A DNA stretch of 64,000 nucleotides, taken from the NCBI GenBank assembly GCA_941918925.1, contig OW799233.1, positions 116,077,833 to 116,141,832 of the forward strand, in the 5' to 3' direction. The position numbers and the translations under genes were made by a program. The notes under the pieces were generated by a model. It saw nothing but the letters and a program-made list of their open reading frames with translations. It had not been told where the DNA came from and did not search any database. This document shows positions 60,221 through 64,000 of this stretch, piece after piece (positions within the stretch are counted from its first letter, which is position 1; each line of letters starts with the position of its first letter). The DNA comes from Phyto melanocephala. Its lineage: Eukaryota; Arthropoda; Insecta; Diptera; Rhinophoridae.

Positions 60221-60944
60221 TTAATTGTGCTTGTTCCAAAAATGTTATCCACAATATCGAGAATAAAACTATTTTGTCCATTAACATGATAAATTTTTAG
60301 ACTATAACAACAAAAATTGTTTTTCGTTATTTTCAAAGTTTAAATAAATATTAAAATAAGGGGAGCTCGGGTTAAAACTCGGTATTCGTTAACTTGACGT
60401 GCATTTTAATTATTATATTACTTTATTCTTCCAACTTTATTTTATTCTACTTAATAACATTTCCACTTAATTTTTTTAGCAAAGTTCGGCGCATTTTGGT
60501 GTCTTAGGCTTGTCGCATTGTTTTGGAGTACCTCTCTTTTTTAGAGTCTTAGAAGTTAACCTTTAAACTTCTTGCGATCTGTACAATCTCGTTTTTGCTC
60601 TTCATTAGCCTCGAATTTGTCTTTATTACTGCGTGCTGTTCATATTTTCATCAAAAATTATTGCAATGCTAACCTATCAAAAAATATTAAAAATTATCAT
60701 TGGGGTACTGAGACGACCTTTCCCCATTAGGATTAAGAATATTTAATGTCACAATGTAGACAAACTAAGGGCATTATTTTTGTTCCCAAAACAGCTAAAT
60801 CACGATGTATAGATGGTTTTCCTTTTACAAAGGTAAAGAAGTTGCCTTCGGCCCTAATCCCAATCAAAATATATATATAAAATATTTTTAACCTTGGAGG
60901 CCTTTAATTTCTCGGGTACATAGTACATAACGTTTGTTTTTTGT
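60221..60944. other. AT-rich DNA, nothing recognised
   Basis: No supported feature. Confidence 0.45.
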
Positions 60945-61700
60945 CATTGAGAAAGGAGAAAGTTGAATCCCGGAACGTTTTGCAATGCAAGAGGGAGATA
61001 AACTCATATGCAAATTGTGAACATCTGGAGATAATATGGATACCAAGCCATCACGGGCTGATCGGAAACGAGAAAGCCGACAAATTATCCAAAATGGGAG
61101 CTCTTTTGAGTACTATAACTTTGGAGAACGCCAAACCTCTTAAACGATTTAAGGATGAACTTAAACGTTGGGCAATGGAGGAACATGTCAGAAAATGGCA
61201 AAGCACTCATGTCGGTAAGGTGACAAGAACACTCTGGGGTGACCCAAATCTTGGGATATCAAAGGAGATTCTGAGACTAAGTAGACCTACACTTAGGAAA
61301 TTAACCGGTGTAATAACAGGTCATACGGAGTTGAGAACTCATCTAGCTCGCATGAGATTATCTGAGGAGACAACATGTAGAGCTTGCGAGGAGAGGATGA
61401 GACTCTGATACACTACCTCTGTTATTGTTCTGCGTTTGGGCATATTAGGCGCGAAAATTTTACAGTGGATACTATGCCGAACTTGGAATACCTGGGGAAC
61501 TCGAACTGGAGATCCATAGGGCGTTACATTGAGGGGACTGGGTTCTTGGACTAATCCGTTTTTTATGGGAAATTATGTTTATAATTTTTGTTTGGGAATT
61601 CCGTTTTCCATATGGAGCGCACATCATGCAAACTGAGCATAAGTGCATACCTGTCATGGGTTTGGGCTTTTATACCGCTCCTTTTCAACCTAACCTAACC
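60945..61700 (+). pseudogene. 5'-truncated LINE, copy 2
   Basis: It begins at CATTGAGAAAGG, inside the RNase H domain, where similarity to copy 1 (5267) starts. The frame reads VESRNVLQCKREINSYANCE, then WIPSHHGLIGNEKADKLS, and on to GHTELRTHLARMRLSEETTC, a segment that copy 1 has partly lost. A frame break at about 61395 shifts to ENETLIHYLCYCSAFGHIRR. The end is CCTTTTCAACCTAACCTAACC-like. A 4-bp TGTC repeat at both edges might be a target duplication, but that is too short to trust. Copy 2 keeps two CCTAA units in its tail. Confidence 0.88.
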
Positions 61701-61744
61701 TGTCGAAGTAGCGAAAATAACTATATGTTATTTTTTGTTTAGTA

Positions 61745-62110
61745 TTAGCCAAGCCCGACGTGCGTTGCTACGCCCCTTAATGAAAAAAAGTGCATTCTTA
61801 GTGTTAGTTAAATATATTAAAAATAATATTTTATTGATTTTTATTTTAATGAAGTGAGTTTACAATATTTTTGGTTTTACCATTTGCTGTAAAACTTAAC
61901 AAATTTTTTGGTGTTCCTCCTCTGCAGTATGCGACGTACAGCTGGCCATGTGAAAAGCATGGATTTTCCAAATTCAAACCTGCAACACGCAGAGATTGTC
62001 CTTGTGCTTTGTTGTGCATTGTAATAGCGAAGGCAAGGCGAACTGGAAACTGTAGTCGCTTGAAGTTGAAAGGCAAATCGGTGGGAACCATTTGAATGCG
62101 TGGAAATAGC
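61745..62110 (-). pseudogene. Helitron helicase C-terminus and 3' end
   Basis: The minus strand reads FPRIQMVPTDLPFNFKRLQF, then FAITMHNKAQGQSLRVAGLN and FSHGQLYVAYCRGGTPKNLL. These are motifs V and VI of the Pif1-like helicase in the Helitron RepHel protein. The Arg of motif VI is kept, though the usual ACSRV is changed to AYCRG. After the stop, about 100 bp lead to GTAGCAACGCACGTCGGGCT then TGGCTAA before T. That end, CTAA at 61748-61745 with a T beyond, fits the CTRR Helitron terminus. The Rep domain and most of the helicase are gone. Confidence 0.8.
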
Positions 62111-62114
62111 CGAA

Positions 62115-62345
62115 AATAATAACTAAGTTTTAATGGGTGTAGTACTGCCCACTTTTCTAATCACGAAATTATATTGTCATGCCAATTGAATACGTATTAT
62201 AAGTTTCAGAAAAATTGATCTAGTGCAAGTAGCTAAAAATAATAACTTATTTCTTATGGGCGTGGCACTACCCATCTTTCTAATCACGAAATTGTATAAT
62301 AATGAAAGTTCAATATGTGTGCAAAGTTTCAGAAAAATCGGTCAA
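62115..62345 (+). repeat. Two tandem ~115-bp units
   Basis: Both units share AAAATAATAACT, ATGGGYGT, CTACCCAYCTTTCTAATCAC-like text and AAGTTTCAGAAAAATYG. They interrupt or precede the Helitron coding region, and resemble the GGGCGTGGC family in style. Confidence 0.7.
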
Positions 62346-63036
62346 GCCTATATTGATTTAAAGGTCTGCTTTCTTTGAGAATTTGGTAGTTGGTTTTGTT
62401 ATTTTGAATCCTGCTTCCGAGCTGCTAATACTTACCGGGAACGTTCCAAGTATGAATAGGTATTACGATGAATCTAAAAATATGTGGCAATCCTTATATT
62501 AGGGTACAATGAACTACGAGTTGGTAGTACGACGAATATAAGGAAAATGCGGAGAAACTCGGATGACCTTGCCTTTTTCTACGCCAAAATTACGAACTAT
62601 TGTCTACAACGAACAAAGGCAAAAATTCGAGCTAGTTGTTACTACAATACTACTATCGCGCTATGTAACAAGCATCCGTGCTGTTTCAAGTTACACTTTA
62701 AAGTACCATACGAACATTCGATTCTTTCATAATACTTTGACTCTTTATATTAAACCTATTATATACTCAATGGGAATTATAAGCACTTCATACCAATTAC
62801 GGCACGTGGATAATTTCTTTACGTAACGGCAACCAAATAAATAAAATATTTACCGTAATCTGCCAATCAGTATTATTGTAAAGAACGATCAAAATATTCA
62901 CAATATACTCGCCTGGATTCTCGTTTCTACAATTACCCTTTTTTCCATAAAAAGACAAGTCCAGCAGGTCATTATACCAAATTTTGTGAGTTTTGAGAGT
63001 ACATGTTGACTTTGTGCAACCCAGAGAGCTAATATA
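62346..63036. other. DNA without a recognised gene
   Basis: The two opposing open frames here, about 87 and 99 codons, match no family I know. Confidence 0.4.
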
Positions 63037-64000
63037 AGGGGTGTCTCGGAATGCTTTTTTACATTTTAAAATGTCTCCCAAATCTAGTTTTTTCAAACAA
63101 AAACTACATTTTATTGGCGTTATGGAGAAAAATTTCTAAACTTTATTATGCAAAAAACCAAAGTTTCAAATTTTATTTTCTTTTGCAAAATTTTGCACTT
63201 TTTTCTCAACGCTTTGCATTAAACGTTGGACACACGTTTTACCGAAGTGTTTGATAGCTTTTTTCCAAATAAATCCAATTTTTTTTACATTTGCAGAAGC
63301 TTTGAACTTTGTTCTTAGGTGCTGCTTAATTAGAGCCCCAATAGCGTTCAATAGGCCTTAGTTCTGGACGATTAGGTAGATTCATGTTTTTCAGTACAAA
63401 ATTTATTTTGTTGGCCTCATACCACTCAAATTTATCGGAAACTTTAGCGCTTTTATTAGAAACATAAAAACCCTGACCAGGAAGCTCTGAATAGTCAGCC
63501 TTACAATAGGTTTCATCGTCCATTAAAATACATCCATTAAAATTATTTAATTTGTGACGTAGCAACTGTCTTGCTCTTATTCTTGCCGTTTTTGTTCCTT
63601 TTTCGTTTCGGTTTGGAACTTTCTTGACTTTGAATGTTCTTAAATTTTCTTTTTTCTTTATTCGTTCTACAAGCGACTTCGAAATATTTAGATTTCGTGT
63701 GATATCGCGAATGTAAATGTTTGGATTTTGCTTCCAAAGTGCCTTCACCTTTTTAACGATTTGAGGATTCCCAAAACCACGAGGCACTCCACCTTTCTTG
63801 TGTTAATTAGACAAGTCTTTTTTGAATTTAAAAATAATGTTACGGGCAGTCTGCCTGGACGTTTTGCCCGTCGCGCAACTTCAGCGTAAGAAAGTTGTTT
63901 ATTTTCATTATAAATATCCACAATATTTTTCCTCACTTTTTCTCTATTTGACGACATTTTAAATACGGATTAAATAATTTGAATAAACTTATTAACAAAG
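63037..64000 (-). mobile_element. DD37E-like Tc1/mariner relic, cut by the window end
   Basis: The 3' end AGGGGTGTCTCGGAATGC follows a TA at 63035-63036. The transposase reads right to left. The ATG at 63957 starts MSSNREKVRKNIVDIYNENK. A frame break follows, then PRGFGNPQIVKKVKALWKQN with the second DNA-binding part. The first catalytic Asp is in ILMDDETYCKADYSEL. A deletion of about 90 codons, which takes the second Asp, joins KVSDKF to EWYEANKINFVLKN. The Glu is in RPIERYW. After another frame break the tail is LIKQHLRTKFKASANVKKIG. The class is inferred from the family's usual spacing. Confidence 0.82.

Noticed and set aside
61871..62095. Open frame of 74 codons on the plus strand
   Set aside because: It is the complement of the Helitron helicase fragment.

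Overview
The window looks like a piece of the nuclear genome of a higher fly. It is AT-rich. It holds no rRNA, no true tRNA gene, no bacterial-type operon and no exon of a host gene that I recognise. Almost everything identifiable is a transposable element or its relic, in the mix typical of brachyceran Diptera: Tc1/mariner, piggyBac, hAT-type MITEs, Helitron, BEL/Pao, RNase H-bearing LINEs, a tRNA-derived SINE, and dipteran elements with (GTCY)n microsatellites. A calyptrate fly is my best guess, but that is inference. The DNA is probably intergenic or a very long intron.

Layout. 0-7.4 kb: a LINE reverse-transcriptase relic, three mariner-type relics and a 5'-truncated LINE (5086-5957). 7.4-10.7 kb: nested composite elements, one inside another, with a mariner inside the inner one. 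11.1-12.5 kb: a decayed Tc3-like element. 15.6-16.3 kb: a mariner relic. 17.5-20.1 kb: the 3' half of a BEL/Pao retrotransposon with an open integrase and a probable LTR. 20.5-20.7 kb: a tRNA-derived SINE with target-site duplications (TSDs). 21.9-23.2 kb: a nearly intact rosa-like DD41D mariner. 24.4-26.7 kb: a nearly intact piggyBac. 27-33 kb: diverged repeats, a hAT-type MITE with an 8-bp TSD, and small mariner relics. 35.2-39.1 kb: an inverted pair of LINE ends carrying the same mariner insertion. 41.3-43.4 and 51.3-53.3 kb: two more copies of the composite element, in opposite orientations. 45-46.7 kb: an unrecognised coding-like stretch, a near-perfect palindromic MITE and a second hAT-type MITE. 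55.9-56.9 kb: another Tc1/mariner-type element with a duplicated end. 59.7-60.2 kb: a TIR element of unknown superfamily. 60.9-61.7 kb: a second copy of the first LINE. 61.7-62.3 kb: a Helitron 3' end. 63.0-64.0 kb: a Tc1/mariner relic of DD37E type that runs off the window.

How the parts relate. The most informative relation is between the two LINE copies and the SINE. All three share about 95 bp of 3' end, finishing in CCTAA repeats, so the SINE very probably moves with that LINE's machinery. The composite family carries a mariner at the same site in all three copies, which suggests the mariner was co-mobilised. No autonomous element is fully intact. The least damaged are rosa (one frame break seen), piggyBac (one stop and one frameshift) and the BEL integrase (open but 5'-truncated).
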